Shown here one piece after another: positions 31,034 through 39,870 of a DNA stretch of 64,000 bases. This DNA comes from Streptomyces gelaticus (GTDB lineage Bacteria > Actinomycetota > Actinomycetes > Streptomycetales > Streptomycetaceae). The first letter of the stretch is position 1. The number at the start of each line of letters is the position of its first letter. The stretch spans positions 362,900 through 426,899 of the forward strand of contig NZ_BMTF01000004.1 of NCBI RefSeq assembly GCF_014649535.1, in the 5' to 3' direction. Below the pieces are notes generated by a model, which was given only the letters and a program-made list of their open reading frames with translations, ran no database searches and was not told the DNA's origin. A program made the position numbers and the translations under genes.

Positions 31034-32000
31034 AGTCGCTCCGTGTGCCGTCCGTCACCCGGACCGGCAGCGCCGCCATCGCCTCCCGCAGCGCCGCCGC
31101 GAACTCCTTGAACTCCTCGTGCCGCGCCGCCCCCGTACGCATCCCCAGCGCCACCCGCCTCGACGGCGCCGGTTCCGCGAAGTACCCGGTGGCCAGCGCG
31201 TCGTTGCGGCCGGTCTCGACCGTCACCGCGGTCCGCGGAAGCAGCGTCACACCGAGCCCGCCGGCCACGAGCTGGACCAGTGTGGAGAGCCCGGCCGCGG
31301 TCGTGGTGACCGGCGCCCCCTCCGTGCGTCCCGCCTCCCGGCAGACGTCCAGGGCCTGGTCGCGCAGGCAGTGCCCCTCGTCGAGCAGGAGCAGCGGAAG
31401 CTCGCGCAGCGCCTCGCGCGGTATGTCGGCGCGCCCGCCCAGCCAGTGGTCCTGCTCCATCACCAGCACGAAGTCCTCGTCGAAGAGCGGGAGTTCGGTC
31501 ACCCCGGGCACCCCGAGCGGCACCGCGAGCAGGAGCAGGTCCAGCCTTCCCGCGGCCAGCCCCTCCAGCAGCGAGGAGGTCTGCTCCTCGTGCACCTGGA
31601 GGTCGAGCTCCGGATAGCGCTCGTGGACCAGCCGGAGCACGGTCGGCAGCAGGTACGGGGCGACGGTCGGGATCACGCCGAGTCTGAGCACCCCGGTGAA
31701 CGGCGCCCGGACCGCGTCGGCCTCCTCCATCAGCTCACCGACGGCCTCCAGCACCACCCGGGCCCGCACCGCGAGCCGCTCCCCGGCGGGCGACAGCAGT
31801 ACCTTGCGCGTCGTACGCTCGATGAGCTGGACGCCCAGTGCCTCCTCCAGCGCCGAGACCGCCCCGGAGAGCGCCGGCTGGCTCATCCCGATTGCTGCTG
31901 CCGCATCCCTGAAGTGCAGGTGCTCCGCGACGGCCACGAAGGCGCGCAGCTGCGACAGACTGGGTTGTTTGGGCCGACTGCCCGTATTGCCCTGAGCCAC
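31032..32000 (-). CDS. oxyR: LysR-type peroxide sensor OxyR
   Basis: A 322-residue LysR-type regulator. The HTH is at residues 12-70 (LSQLRAFVAVAEHLHFRDAAAA, then GMSQPALSGAVSALEEALG). The sensor domain carries C211 in EGHCLRDQ and C220 in LDVCREAG, nine residues apart, the same spacing as the redox pair C199/C208 of E. coli OxyR. GTG at 32000 begins AQGNTGSRPKQPSLSQ, giving a normal N-terminus. It is divergent from ahpC-ahpD, the classical actinobacterial arrangement in which oxidised OxyR activates the peroxidase genes and controls itself from the shared 130-bp region. Confidence 0.95.
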   Translation of the reverse strand: MAQGNTGSRPKQPSLSQLRAFVAVAEHLHFRDAAAAIGMSQPALSGAVSALEEALGVQLIERTTRKVLLSPAGERLAVRARVVLEAVGELMEEADAVRAPFTGVLRLGVIPTVAPYLLPTVLRLVHERYPELDLQVHEEQTSSLLEGLAAGRLDLLLLAVPLGVPGVTELPLFDEDFVLVMEQDHWLGGRADIPREALRELPLLLLDEGHCLRDQALDVCREAGRTEGAPVTTTAAGLSTLVQLVAGGLGVTLLPRTAVTVETGRNDALATGYFAEPAPSRRVALGMRTGAARHEEFKEFAAALREAMAALPVRVTDGTRSD

Positions 32001-32027
32001 TGATAGGCACCTCCGATCATCACGGTC

Positions 32028-32058
32028 GAGTGTAGCTATTTCCGCGATCAATGCACTC
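32028..32058. promoter_or_regulatory. Candidate OxyR site in the oxyR/ahpC divergent region
   Basis: A dyad with GAGTG at 32028-32032 and CACTC at 32054-32058 encloses the ATAG/GATC-like elements TAGCTATTT and GCGATCA. The length (31 bp), position 28 bp from the oxyR start and AT-rich centre fit a LysR-type binding site. Footprinting is not available to me. Confidence 0.5.
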
Positions 32059-32130
32059 TGTGCCAAGGTGGACTCCGTCCAACCCTCAGGAAGACCCCAA
32101 AAGGGAATTCCTACGCTGCAAGGAGAGCGC

Positions 32131-32685
32131 GTGCTCACTGTCGGTGACAAGTTCCCCGAGTTCGACCTGACTGCTTGTGTCTCGCTGGAGAGCGGCAAGG
32201 AGTTCGAGCAGATCAACCACAAGACCTACGAGGGCAAGTGGAAGATCGTCTTCGCGTGGCCGAAGGACTTCACCTTCGTGTGTCCCACCGAGATCGCCGC
32301 TTTCGGCAAGCTGAACGACGAGTTCGCCGACCGTGACGCCCAGATCCTCGGCTTCTCCGGTGACTCCGAGTTCGTGCACCACGCCTGGCGCAAGGACCAC
32401 CCGGACCTGACCGACCTGCCCTTCCCGATGATGGCCGACTCGAAGCACGAGCTCATGCGTGACCTCGGCATCGAGGGCGAGGACGGCTTCGCCCAGCGCG
32501 CCGTCTTCATCGTCGACCAGAACAACGAGATCCAGTTCACGATGGTGACCGCCGGTTCCGTGGGCCGTAACCCCAAGGAGGTCCTGCGGGTCCTGGACGC
32601 CCTGCAGACCGACGAGCTGTGCCCGTGCAACTGGACCAAGGGCGAGAACACCCTCGACCCGGTCGCGCTTCTCGCCGGCGAGTGA
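32131..32685 (+). CDS. ahpC: Alkyl hydroperoxide reductase peroxiredoxin subunit
   Basis: A 184-residue 2-Cys peroxiredoxin that reduces hydrogen peroxide and organic peroxides. The peroxidatic cysteine is C51 in DFTFVCPTEI. The C-terminal resolving region has C164 and C166 in DELCPCNW, similar to mycobacterial AhpC, which has an extra Cys. GTG at 32131 follows AAGGAGAGC. ahpD begins 12 bp after the stop, so the two form an operon under OxyR. In actinobacteria electrons reach AhpC through AhpD rather than AhpF, and no ahpF is seen here. Confidence 0.96.
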   Translation: MLTVGDKFPEFDLTACVSLESGKEFEQINHKTYEGKWKIVFAWPKDFTFVCPTEIAAFGKLNDEFADRDAQILGFSGDSEFVHHAWRKDHPDLTDLPFPMMADSKHELMRDLGIEGEDGFAQRAVFIVDQNNEIQFTMVTAGSVGRNPKEVLRVLDALQTDELCPCNWTKGENTLDPVALLAGE

Positions 32686-32697
32686 GCTGACAGCGAC

Positions 32698-33231
32698 ATG
32701 GCACTCGACGAACTGAAGGCCGCCGTTCCGGACTTCGCCAAGGACCTGAAGCTGAACCTCGGTTCGGTCATCGGGAACAGCGAGCTCCCGCAGCAGCAGC
32801 TCTGGGGCACCGTCCTCGCCTGCGCAATCGCCTCGCGCTCGCCGAAGGTGCTGCGCGAGCTGGAGCCCGAGGCCAAGGCCAACCTCTCCGCGGAGGCGTA
32901 CACCGCCGCGAAGTCGGCCGCCGCCATCATGGCGATGAACAACGTCTTCTACCGGACCCGGCACCTGCTGTCGGACCCCGAGTACGGGACGCTCCGGGCG
33001 GGTCTGCGGATGAACGTCATCGGCAAGCCCGGCGTGGAGAAGATCGACTTCGAGCTGTGGTCGCTCGCCGTCTCCGCGATCAACGGCTGCGGCCAGTGCC
33101 TGGACTCCCACGAGCAGGTGCTGCGCAAGGCCGGCGTGGACCGTGAGACCATTCAGGAAGCCGTCAAGATCGCCTCGGTGATCCAGGCGGTCGGCGTGAC
33201 CCTCGATGCCGAGGCCGTGCTCGCCGAGTAG
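32698..33231 (+). CDS. ahpD: Alkyl hydroperoxide reductase AhpD
   Basis: A 177-residue all-helical thiol-disulfide protein. The catalytic pair is C131 and C134 in [14 protein letters not shown], with the proton-relay His in the same helix. It reduces AhpC, itself receiving electrons from a lipoamide-dependent system in known homologues. Length equals that of the family. It is the second gene of the ahpCD operon, and transcription probably ends at the strong hairpin at 33253-33295. Confidence 0.96.
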   Translation: MALDELKAAVPDFAKDLKLNLGSVIGNSELPQQQLWGTVLACAIASRSPKVLRELEPEAKANLSAEAYTAAKSAAAIMAMNNVFYRTRHLLSDPEYGTLRAGLRMNVIGKPGVEKIDFELWSLAVSAINGCGQCLDSHEQVLRKAGVDRETIQEAVKIASVIQAVGVTLDAEAVLAE

Positions 33232-33252
33232 GACCAGCAGCACCCCTTGTAC

Positions 33253-33295
33253 GAGAAGGGCCCCGGGACGACCGACCGTCTCCGGGGCCCTTCTC
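33253..33295. terminator. Bidirectional hairpin after ahpD
   Basis: A perfect 14-bp stem (GAGAAGGGCCCCGG and complement) with a 15-nt loop lies between convergent ahpD and the AI-2E-family gene. Confidence 0.87.
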
Positions 33296-33312
33296 CCTTC
33301 CGCCCGTGGGCC

Positions 33313-34755
33313 CTACTTGCCGCGGCCCTTCTTCATGTCTCCGTCGACGCCGTTCTCGTCGTCGCCGCCGTGGTCGATGTCCTCGGGCGGCGATCCCGGC
33401 GCGGGCGTCGGCGCGACGTCGATCGCGGTCGCCCCGCGTGGGGACGGCGCGTAGCGCAGCGCCTGCTCCTGCCCGTACGCCCGCAGATAGCCGACCACCG
33501 TGTTGGTGACCGCGACCAGCGGCACCGCGACGACCGCGCCGCCGATGCCGGCGATCATGCCGCCCGCGGCGACCGAGAGGACGACGGCGAGCGGATGCAC
33601 CCGCACCGCGCGTCCCAGGATGAACGGCTGGAGCACATGGCCCTCGATCTGCTGCACGGCGAGCACCACGGCCAGCACCATCAGGGCGGTGAACACGCCC
33701 TGGGTGACCAGCGCGACGACCACCGCCAGCGCCCCGGAGATCACGGCACCGACCAGCGGGATGAAGGCGAAGAGGAAGATGAAGACGGCCAGCGGCACCG
33801 CCATCGGCACATCGAGGAAGAAGATCCCGAGCCCGATGAAGATCGCGTCGATCAGCGCCACCAGGACGGTGCCCCGCACATAGGCGGTCAGCGTCCGCCA
33901 GGCGCGCGGCCCGGCGCCCGCGACACCCGGCCGGGCCTGGGCCGGCACCAGCTTCAGCATCCAGTGCCAGATGCGCCTCCCGTCGTACAGCAGGAAGAGC
34001 GTCGAGAACATCGCCAGCAGCATCCCGGTGAGGAGCTCCACCATCACGGTGACGCCCTCCAGTCCGGCGGAGGTTATCTGCTCGGTGTTGGTGCCGATGG
34101 TGTCGCTGAGGTTCTTCGCGACATCGTTGATCTGCTGCTCGGTGACATGGAAGGGGCTGTCGAGCAGCCAGTTCTTCAGGTCCTCGATACCCGTGCGCAC
34201 CTTGTCGGAGAGGGTGTCGATGTTGTCCATGACCTGCCAGACCACGAACCAGCCGACCAGGCCCATGATGACGAAACCCAGGACCGCCGTGACGGCGGTG
34301 GCCAGGCCGCGCGGCAGCCCGTAGTGCCTCAGCCGGGCGACGGTCGGTTGCAGCATCGCGGTGACGAGCAGCGCGGCGACGAAGGCCAGGACCACCAGCT
34401 CCACCGCGCTGATGACCCGCATCAGTACCCAGAGGGTGCCCGCCAGGACGAGCAGCCGCCAGCCCGCCTCGGCCGCGACCCGCATCCCCCAGGGGATCGC
34501 CGCGACCGGATCGGGCCGGGCGGCGACGGAGGGGGCGTACGAGGGCGGCGGCGGCACCCGGTCGGCCCCGGCACCGCGCCGCGCCTCCTCGCCCGGAACG
34601 CCCCCGGACGGAACGTTTCCGGCGGGCACTGCGGGGTCGGGCACCGGCAGGCCGGTCTCGTCCCCCGCGGCCTCGGCCCGGCGCTGCTCCAGCCGGTCGC
34701 CCAGTTCGGTCAGTTCGGCCCCGAGCCGGCCGAGCCACCCCGGAAGTTTCGACAT
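33313..34755 (-). CDS. AI-2E family transporter
   Basis: A 480-residue membrane protein of the TqsA/PerM (AI-2E exporter) superfamily. The first 110 residues are hydrophilic and Pro/Gly-rich, then come helices at about 125-180, a soluble loop (VRTGIEDLKNWLLDSPF), and five further helices between about 240 and 420 including GIGGAVVAVPLVAVTNTV. The C-terminal 50 residues are acidic and disordered. ATG at 34755 follows AGAGGAACG, which favours it over a longer frame to 34824. The substrate is unknown; members range from autoinducer export to cation/proton antiport. Confidence 0.88.
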   Translation of the reverse strand: MSKLPGWLGRLGAELTELGDRLEQRRAEAAGDETGLPVPDPAVPAGNVPSGGVPGEEARRGAGADRVPPPPSYAPSVAARPDPVAAIPWGMRVAAEAGWRLLVLAGTLWVLMRVISAVELVVLAFVAALLVTAMLQPTVARLRHYGLPRGLATAVTAVLGFVIMGLVGWFVVWQVMDNIDTLSDKVRTGIEDLKNWLLDSPFHVTEQQINDVAKNLSDTIGTNTEQITSAGLEGVTVMVELLTGMLLAMFSTLFLLYDGRRIWHWMLKLVPAQARPGVAGAGPRAWRTLTAYVRGTVLVALIDAIFIGLGIFFLDVPMAVPLAVFIFLFAFIPLVGAVISGALAVVVALVTQGVFTALMVLAVVLAVQQIEGHVLQPFILGRAVRVHPLAVVLSVAAGGMIAGIGGAVVAVPLVAVTNTVVGYLRAYGQEQALRYAPSPRGATAIDVAPTPAPGSPPEDIDHGGDDENGVDGDMKKGRGK

Positions 34756-34830
34756 GATCGTTCCTCTTCCCCCGTCTTCTCTCCCCGCCGCTCCCCCGCC
34801 GAGCGGTGCGGACCGACCGTACACGCACGA

Positions 34831-34859
34831 AGCCCCTCACCGTAGGACGGCGAGGGGCT
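34831..34859 (-). terminator. Hairpin after the transglycosylase gene
   Basis: A 13-bp stem (AGCCCCTCACCGT against its complement, one mismatch) with a 3-nt loop lies 32 bp beyond the stop codon of the minus-strand transglycosylase gene. Confidence 0.75.
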
Positions 34860-34890
34860 CTGCGTGGTTGAAACCGGAACCTCGGGGGTT

Positions 34891-35595
34891 CTAGTACCAG
34901 TGGTTGGCCTGCCAGAAGGACCAGGCGCCGCACGGGCTGCCGTAACGGCCGTCCATGTAGCTGAGGCCCCACTTGATCTGGGTGGCCGGGTTGGTCTGCC
35001 AGTCGGCACCGGCGGACGACATCTTCGAGCCGGGCAGCGCCTGGACGAGGCCGTAGGCACCGGAGGACGGGTTGCTCGCCCGGTAGTTCCAGGTCGACTC
35101 GTGGTTCACGATGTTGCTGAAGCACTGGAACTGGTCGGCGGGCACCATCTGACGGGCCATCGCCTGGACCTCGGCCACGGAGTACGAGCTCTGCGTGGCG
35201 AAGGAGGCGGCGCTGCGGACCGAGGAGCGGCTGGCGCGTTCGGCGCGCTCCTTCTTCTCCTGGCGCTCCTTCTCCAGCCTTTCCTCGGCCGCCGCCTTCT
35301 TCGACTTGGCGTCCTTGGCGGCCTGGATGCGGGCCGCTTCCTCCACGGACTTCTTCGCCGCGGCGTCGGCCGCGGACGCCTGGGCGTCGGCCTGCTGCGT
35401 CAGCGAGGCGGTCTGCACCTGGGCCTGCTGGCCCGCGGGAATGTCTGCGAGCAGCGTGGTGTCGGCTGCGGTCGCCTCGAAGTTGTTGTCGTCGGCAGCG
35501 GCAGCGCCGCCCGAAGCAACGCCAACGACGGCGCCAACGGTGGTTACGGCAGTGGCGGATGCCACGGCGAACCCCCGGACCGAGATCCGGCTCAC
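34891..35595 (-). CDS. Secreted SLT-type transglycosylase
   Basis: A 234-residue exported protein. Residues 1-38 form a signal peptide (SRISVRGFAVAS, then an Ala/Val/Gly core ending near GGAAAAD). Residues 45-145 are Ala/Gln/Lys-rich and probably coiled coil (EERLEKERQEKKERAERA). The C-terminal 85 residues are a lysozyme-like domain with NHESTWNYRASNPSSGAYGLVQALPG split over 165-190, including the Glu of the HESTW motif and the YGLVQ motif. It would cleave peptidoglycan glycan strands outside the cell. GTG at 35595 is chosen because GGAAGGACACC lies directly upstream, while ATG 35613 lacks a site. I recall a similar gene (swlA) at this locus in S. coelicolor. Confidence 0.85.
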   Translation of the reverse strand: MSRISVRGFAVASATAVTTVGAVVGVASGGAAAADDNNFEATAADTTLLADIPAGQQAQVQTASLTQQADAQASAADAAAKKSVEEAARIQAAKDAKSKKAAAEERLEKERQEKKERAERASRSSVRSAASFATQSSYSVAEVQAMARQMVPADQFQCFSNIVNHESTWNYRASNPSSGAYGLVQALPGSKMSSAGADWQTNPATQIKWGLSYMDGRYGSPCGAWSFWQANHWY

Positions 35596-35985
35596 ACGGT
35601 GTCCTTCCAGCATCGCCCGCTTAGGTGACCTCGCGGGCGCAATCGTGCCCCTGGCGCTGGCCTCCCTACTGCTTGGGTCACGGGAGGCACGGACCCGGTG
35701 GGCGACTTCCCGGAGGAAGCGCCGCGTGGTGCTCGCGGGCGGCATACGGACGGCGATTGTTGAGTTGTGTGGTGCGTGGCACCTCTGGAGGTGCGGGTGT
35801 GCCGTATGCGGGGCCTGACGGAAGCAAGACTCTGCCGGAACGGCACACCGGGAAGCAATTCTCCGTTGCGTGTGAAAGCTCACACCTCGTTTGGAGCAAG
35901 TGATTTACGGAAATGGCGCCGCAACACGATGCCGCCCGGCTAAGCTGCTTCGCTCACCGGGCGGCACCAACTGTCGTAACCCGTA
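35596..35985 (-). promoter_or_regulatory. Long non-coding leader of the transglycosylase gene
   Basis: This 390-bp stretch has no gene. Read on the minus strand it contains several possible RNA structures: CCTCCC with GGGAGG at about 35664-35689, and CGCCCGC-N12-GCGGGCG (35614-35639) just before the ribosome site. A small dyad, GCACCTC-TG-GAGGTGC, is at 35779-35794, and a palindrome, GTGTGA-AAGC-TCACAC, is at 35870-35885. Streptomycete cell-wall hydrolase genes often have c-di-AMP riboswitches in such leaders, but I could not match the conserved core of that class, so I only call a structured leader. Confidence 0.4.
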
Positions 35986-37284
35986 TCAGATCTGGCCTTC
36001 CTCCAGCATTTCGGTCACCAGCGCGGCGATGTGCGAGCGCTCGGAGCGGGTGAGGGTGACATGCGCGAAGAGCGGATGGCCCTTCAGTTTCTCGACCACG
36101 GCGACGACTCCGTCGTACCGGCCGACCCTGAGGTTGTCCCGCTGGGCCACGTCATGCGTGAGCACCACCCGGGAATTCGCCCCGATCCGGGACAACACGG
36201 TCAGCAGGACGTTCCGTTCGAGCGACTGGGCCTCGTCGACGATCACGAAGGCGTCGTGGAGCGAGCGGCCCCGGATGTGGGTGAGCGGCAGGATCTCCAG
36301 CATCCCGCGCCCCAGCACCTCCTCGATGACCTCGCGCCCGGCGACCGCCGAGAGCGTGTCGAAGACGGCCTGCGCCCAGGGACTCATCTTCTCGGCCTCG
36401 GTGCCGGGGAGATAGCCCAGCTCCTGCCCGCCGACCGCGTACAGCGGGCGGAAGACCATCACCTTCTGGTGCTGCCTGCGCTCCAGGACGGCTTCGAGTC
36501 CGGCGCAGAGCGCCAGCGCCGACTTGCCGGTGCCGGCCCGGCCGCCCAGGGACACGATGCCGACTTCCTGGTCCAGGAGCAGATCGAGGGCGATGCGCTG
36601 TTCGGCGCTGCGGCCGTGGATGCCGAATACCTCCCGGTCGCCGCGCACCAGGCGCACATTGCCCTCGGCGGTGACCCGGCCGAGCGCCTTGCCCCGCTCG
36701 GACTGGAGGACCAGTCCGGTGTGCACGGGCAGTTCGGCGGCTTCGGGTACGTACAGCGTCTCCTCCCCGTAGAGCAGATCCACCTGCTCGCCGCCGAGGG
36801 AGAGCTCCGACATGCCCGTCCAGCCGGAGTCGGTGATGGCGAGCTCGGCGCGGTACTCCTCCGCGAGGAGGCCGACCGAGGACGCCTTGATGCGCAGGGG
36901 CAGGTCCTTGGAGACGACCGTGACGTCGTACCCCTCGGCCTGGAGGTTGCGCGCGACCGCGAGGATCCGTGAGTCGTTGTCCCCCAACCGGTAGCCGGCG
37001 GGCAGTACGCCGGGGTCGGAATGGTTGAGTTCGACGCGCAGCGTCCCACCCAGATCCCCGATCTGGATCGGGGCGTCGAGCCGGCCGTACCGGACCCGGA
37101 AGTCGTCCAGCAGGCGCAGGGCCTGCCGGGCGAAGTATCCGAGCTCCGGGTGGTGCCGTTTGGCCTCCAGTTCCGTGACCACGACGATCGGGAGCACGAC
37201 TTCGTGCTCGTCGAACCGGGCCATGGCGTTGGGATCGGCCAGCAGGACGCTGGTGTCGAGAACGTAGGTGCGCCTGTCGGACAT
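35986..37284 (-). CDS. PIN-PhoH family ATPase (PhoH2)
   Basis: A 432-residue cytoplasmic protein. Residues 1-130 form a PIN nuclease domain ([32 protein letters not shown], then [14 protein letters not shown]), with the acidic residues expected for RNA cleavage. Residues 215-420 are a PhoH P-loop domain with Walker [14 protein letters not shown] and Walker [14 protein letters not shown]. PhoH2 proteins are described as RNA helicase-nucleases. ATG at 37284 gives [11 protein letters not shown], the normal N-terminus. It is monocistronic with over 360 bp of non-coding sequence upstream. Confidence 0.93.
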   Translation of the reverse strand: MSDRRTYVLDTSVLLADPNAMARFDEHEVVLPIVVVTELEAKRHHPELGYFARQALRLLDDFRVRYGRLDAPIQIGDLGGTLRVELNHSDPGVLPAGYRLGDNDSRILAVARNLQAEGYDVTVVSKDLPLRIKASSVGLLAEEYRAELAITDSGWTGMSELSLGGEQVDLLYGEETLYVPEAAELPVHTGLVLQSERGKALGRVTAEGNVRLVRGDREVFGIHGRSAEQRIALDLLLDQEVGIVSLGGRAGTGKSALALCAGLEAVLERRQHQKVMVFRPLYAVGGQELGYLPGTEAEKMSPWAQAVFDTLSAVAGREVIEEVLGRGMLEILPLTHIRGRSLHDAFVIVDEAQSLERNVLLTVLSRIGANSRVVLTHDVAQRDNLRVGRYDGVVAVVEKLKGHPLFAHVTLTRSERSHIAALVTEMLEEGQI

Positions 37285-37650
37285 GCGGCGCTTTGTGCTG
37301 GTCACCACGGAAGGACGTACCCCCTCGGACGAGGTTGGGGTGCGACGGCGTCGCGGAGCATCCCAATGGGAGAGGACGGGCCGGGCGTGGGCCCCGATGC
37401 GCGGGCCGGGCACCGGCCCTCCGCGTCGGCCGCGTGGTTCCTGCGGTCCTTCGTGTGCAAAGGGCCTCCCGGGCGAACGGACTCCATGCCGCTCACTTGG
37501 ACACGACGTCCGCCTGGTTGGTGACCGGACGTCGACCTGTCAGGGGTATTCCCTCGAACACGCGAAGCCATGCCGCCCTGAAGCGGGCGGTGAGCTGGGA
37601 GTTGCGCCCGGGACGGGCCGGGCGGGTCTGTGGGCGGGGCAGGGCCTGTC
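37285..37650. other. Gap without a gene between phoH and the isoprenyl transferase
   Basis: This 366-bp stretch separates two minus-strand genes. It presumably holds the phoH promoter. I see no convincing coding frame, palindrome or terminator in it beyond short GC-rich dyads. Confidence 0.5.
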
Positions 37651-38412
37651 CTAGCCGCCGTAGCGGCGGCCCCGGGCGGCGTAGTCGCGCAGCGCGCGGA
37701 GGAAGTCGACCTTACGGAAGGCCGGCCAGAAAACCTCGCAGAAGTAGTACTCGGAGTGCGCGGTCTGCCAGAGCATGAAGCCGGACAGCCGCTGCTCGCC
37801 GCTGGTACGGATGACCAGGTCCGGGTCGGGCTGGCCCCGGGTGTAGAGGTGCTCGGAGATCATGTCGGTGGAGACGATCTCCGCCAGGTCCTCGAACGAG
37901 GTCCCCTTGGCGGAGTGGTCCAGCAGCAGCGAGCGGACCGCGTCGGCGATCTCCTGGCGCCCGCCGTAGCCGACGGCGACATTGACCAGTATTCCGTCGA
38001 CACCGGCCGTGACCTGCTCGGCCTCCTTGAGCACCGTCTGGGTGTGGGCGGGCAGCAGGTCGAGCGTGCCGACGTGGTGGACCCGCCAGCGACCGTCCGC
38101 CGCGAGGTCGCGCACGGTGTTCTCGATGATCCCGAGGAGGGGCTTCAGCTCGGACTCGGGGCGGTCGAAGTTGTCGGTGGAGAGCAGCCAGAGCGTGACG
38201 ACTTCCACATCCGTCTCGCTGCACCAGCCGAGCAGGTCCTTGATCTTGTCCGCGCCGGCCTGGTGCCCCTGCGCGGCCGTGCCGCCGGACGCCTTCGCCC
38301 AGCGCCGGTTGCCGTCGAGGATGACGCCGATGTGCTTGGGCACCTGGGTGTGGTCGAGGCGGGCTTCCACCCGGCGCGCGTAGAGCCCGTACACCAGGTC
38401 GCGCAAGTTCAC
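37651..38412 (-). CDS. Isoprenyl (cis-prenyl) transferase
   Basis: A 253-residue UppS-family enzyme that elongates allylic diphosphates with IPP in cis configuration, for cell-wall or other polyprenyl carriers. The catalytic P-loop-like motif is IGVILDGNRRWAKA. Other motifs are TLWLLSTDNFDRPE, LVNVAVGYGGRQEI, and the C-terminal DLVIRTSGEQRLSGFMLWQ and SEYYFCEVFWPAFRKVD. Streptomycetes have two such genes, and I cannot say whether this makes undecaprenyl or a shorter product. GTG at 38412 has GAGAGGT 7 nt upstream; GTG at 38421 is an alternative. It is divergent from an aldo/keto reductase. Confidence 0.92.
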   Translation of the reverse strand: MNLRDLVYGLYARRVEARLDHTQVPKHIGVILDGNRRWAKASGGTAAQGHQAGADKIKDLLGWCSETDVEVVTLWLLSTDNFDRPESELKPLLGIIENTVRDLAADGRWRVHHVGTLDLLPAHTQTVLKEAEQVTAGVDGILVNVAVGYGGRQEIADAVRSLLLDHSAKGTSFEDLAEIVSTDMISEHLYTRGQPDPDLVIRTSGEQRLSGFMLWQTAHSEYYFCEVFWPAFRKVDFLRALRDYAARGRRYGG

Positions 38413-38614
38413 TGAGTTCACCTCTCGGTTCCGTGCGGGCCCGCCCGCCCCCTGCCCGGGGTCCGGGGTCGTCGTCTCCCTGGGGATCGCCGCACTGGTC
38501 CACGGGGTCCGTCGCCCCGCCGTGCCGTGGCAGTCCCCGAAGCCGCCACATTACTGCGCAGGCGGGGCACCGGCCCAACCCGGCCTGTCACAAGTCCGTG
38601 ATAAGGAGAGAAAC

Positions 38615-39655
38615 GTGACTGATTCTTCCCTCTCCTACCGGGCCGCCGGTTCGCGCTACGACTCCATGGAGTACCGCCGCAGCGGCCGCAGCGGTCTCAA
38701 GCTTCCCGCCTTCTCCCTCGGCCTCTGGCACAACTTCGGCGACGACCGCACGCTGGACTCCCAGCGGGCGATCCTGCGCCGTGCCTTCGACCTCGGGGTG
38801 ACCCACTTCGACCTGGCCAACAACTACGGACCGCCGCCCGGCTCCGCCGAGCTCAATTTCGGCAAGCTCTTCCGCCAGGACTTCGCCCCGTACCGGGACG
38901 AGCTGATCATCTCCACCAAGGCCGGCTACGAGATGCACCCCGGCCCGTACGGCGAATGGGGCTCCCGCAAGTACCTGCTGTCGTCGCTCGACGCCTCGCT
39001 GAACCGGATGGGGCTGGATTACGTCGACATCTTCTACTCCCACCGCTTCGACCCGGAGACCCCGCTGGAGGAGACGATGGGGGCGCTGGCCTCCGCCGTC
39101 CGGCAGGGCAAGGCGCTGTACGTGGGGGTGTCCTCGTACAACGCGGAGCAGACCGCCGAGGCGGCCGGGCTGCTCAGGGAGATGGGCGTACCGGCGCTGA
39201 TCCACCAGCCGTCCTACTCGATGATCAACCGCTGGATCGAGGACGACGACCTGCTCGACACCCTGGAGACGGCCGGTATGGGCTGCATCTCCTTCGTGCC
39301 GCTCGCCCAGGGTCTGCTCACCGGGAAGTACCTGACGGGCATCCCGGAGGGTTCCCGCGCCACCCAGGGCAAGTCCCTGGATCCCGGTCTGCTCTCGGGC
39401 GAGGTGGTGCGTCGGCTGAACGGGCTGAACGACATCGCCCGGCGCCGTGGTCAGTCGCTCGCCCAGCTGGCGCTGTGCTGGGTGCTGCGCGACAGCCGTA
39501 TGACGTCCGCCCTGATCGGCGCGTCGAGTGTGAAGCAGCTGGAGGAGAACGTCGCGGCGCTCGCCGGGCAGCCGTTGACCGCTGAGGAGCTGAAGGAGAT
39601 CGACACCTTCGCCGTGGACACCGAGGGCGCCAACATCTGGGCCGGACGGGGCTGA
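38615..39655 (+). CDS. Aldo/keto reductase (YghZ/Gpr-like)
   Basis: A 346-residue NADPH-dependent reductase with a TIM barrel. The catalytic tetrad region is FDLANNYGPPPGSAE (Asp, Tyr), ELIISTKAGYEM (Lys), and DIFYSHRFDPETP (His). The C-terminal NADPH site has CWVLRDSRMTSALIGASS. The sequence is most like the L-glyceraldehyde 3-phosphate reductase group (YghZ/Gpr) and KvbA-like proteins. GTG at 38615 follows AAGGAGAGAAAC, an excellent site. It is monocistronic, terminated by the hairpin at 39712-39746. Confidence 0.92.
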   Translation: MTDSSLSYRAAGSRYDSMEYRRSGRSGLKLPAFSLGLWHNFGDDRTLDSQRAILRRAFDLGVTHFDLANNYGPPPGSAELNFGKLFRQDFAPYRDELIISTKAGYEMHPGPYGEWGSRKYLLSSLDASLNRMGLDYVDIFYSHRFDPETPLEETMGALASAVRQGKALYVGVSSYNAEQTAEAAGLLREMGVPALIHQPSYSMINRWIEDDDLLDTLETAGMGCISFVPLAQGLLTGKYLTGIPEGSRATQGKSLDPGLLSGEVVRRLNGLNDIARRRGQSLAQLALCWVLRDSRMTSALIGASSVKQLEENVAALAGQPLTAEELKEIDTFAVDTEGANIWAGRG

Positions 39656-39711
39656 CGGAAGGGACGGTTCCGCGGGGGCCGGTGCGGCCTGCGCCGCGGG
39701 CCGACAAAAAA

Positions 39712-39746
39712 CGGGCCGGTCCGTGGGGGGGATACGGACCGGCCCG
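39712..39746. terminator. Bidirectional terminator between the reductase and the lipoprotein gene
   Basis: A 13-bp perfect stem (CGGGCCGGTCCGT and complement) with a 9-nt loop. It is preceded by AAAAAA on the plus strand, which becomes a U-tract for transcripts coming from the minus-strand lipoprotein gene. Confidence 0.88.
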
Positions 39747-39870
39747 AGGGGGGGTTTCCACCATAACCCTTCGTAAGTGGTGCTGCGCGCCACGCCACTC
39801 CACAATCACTCTCCGAATTCGCCGGACTCCGTTGCGCGCATGCCTGTCCGGTTGGCCTCCCGCCGGTCTC

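Noticed and set aside
35870..35885. CRP-type site GTGTGAAAGCTCACAC
   Set aside because: The half-sites TGTGA and TCACA are 4 bp apart rather than 6, so I keep it only as a palindrome in the leader.
35596..35985. c-di-AMP (ydaO-type) riboswitch
   Set aside because: The gene type makes it tempting, but I could not find the conserved core sequences by eye, so it is reported only as a structured leader.
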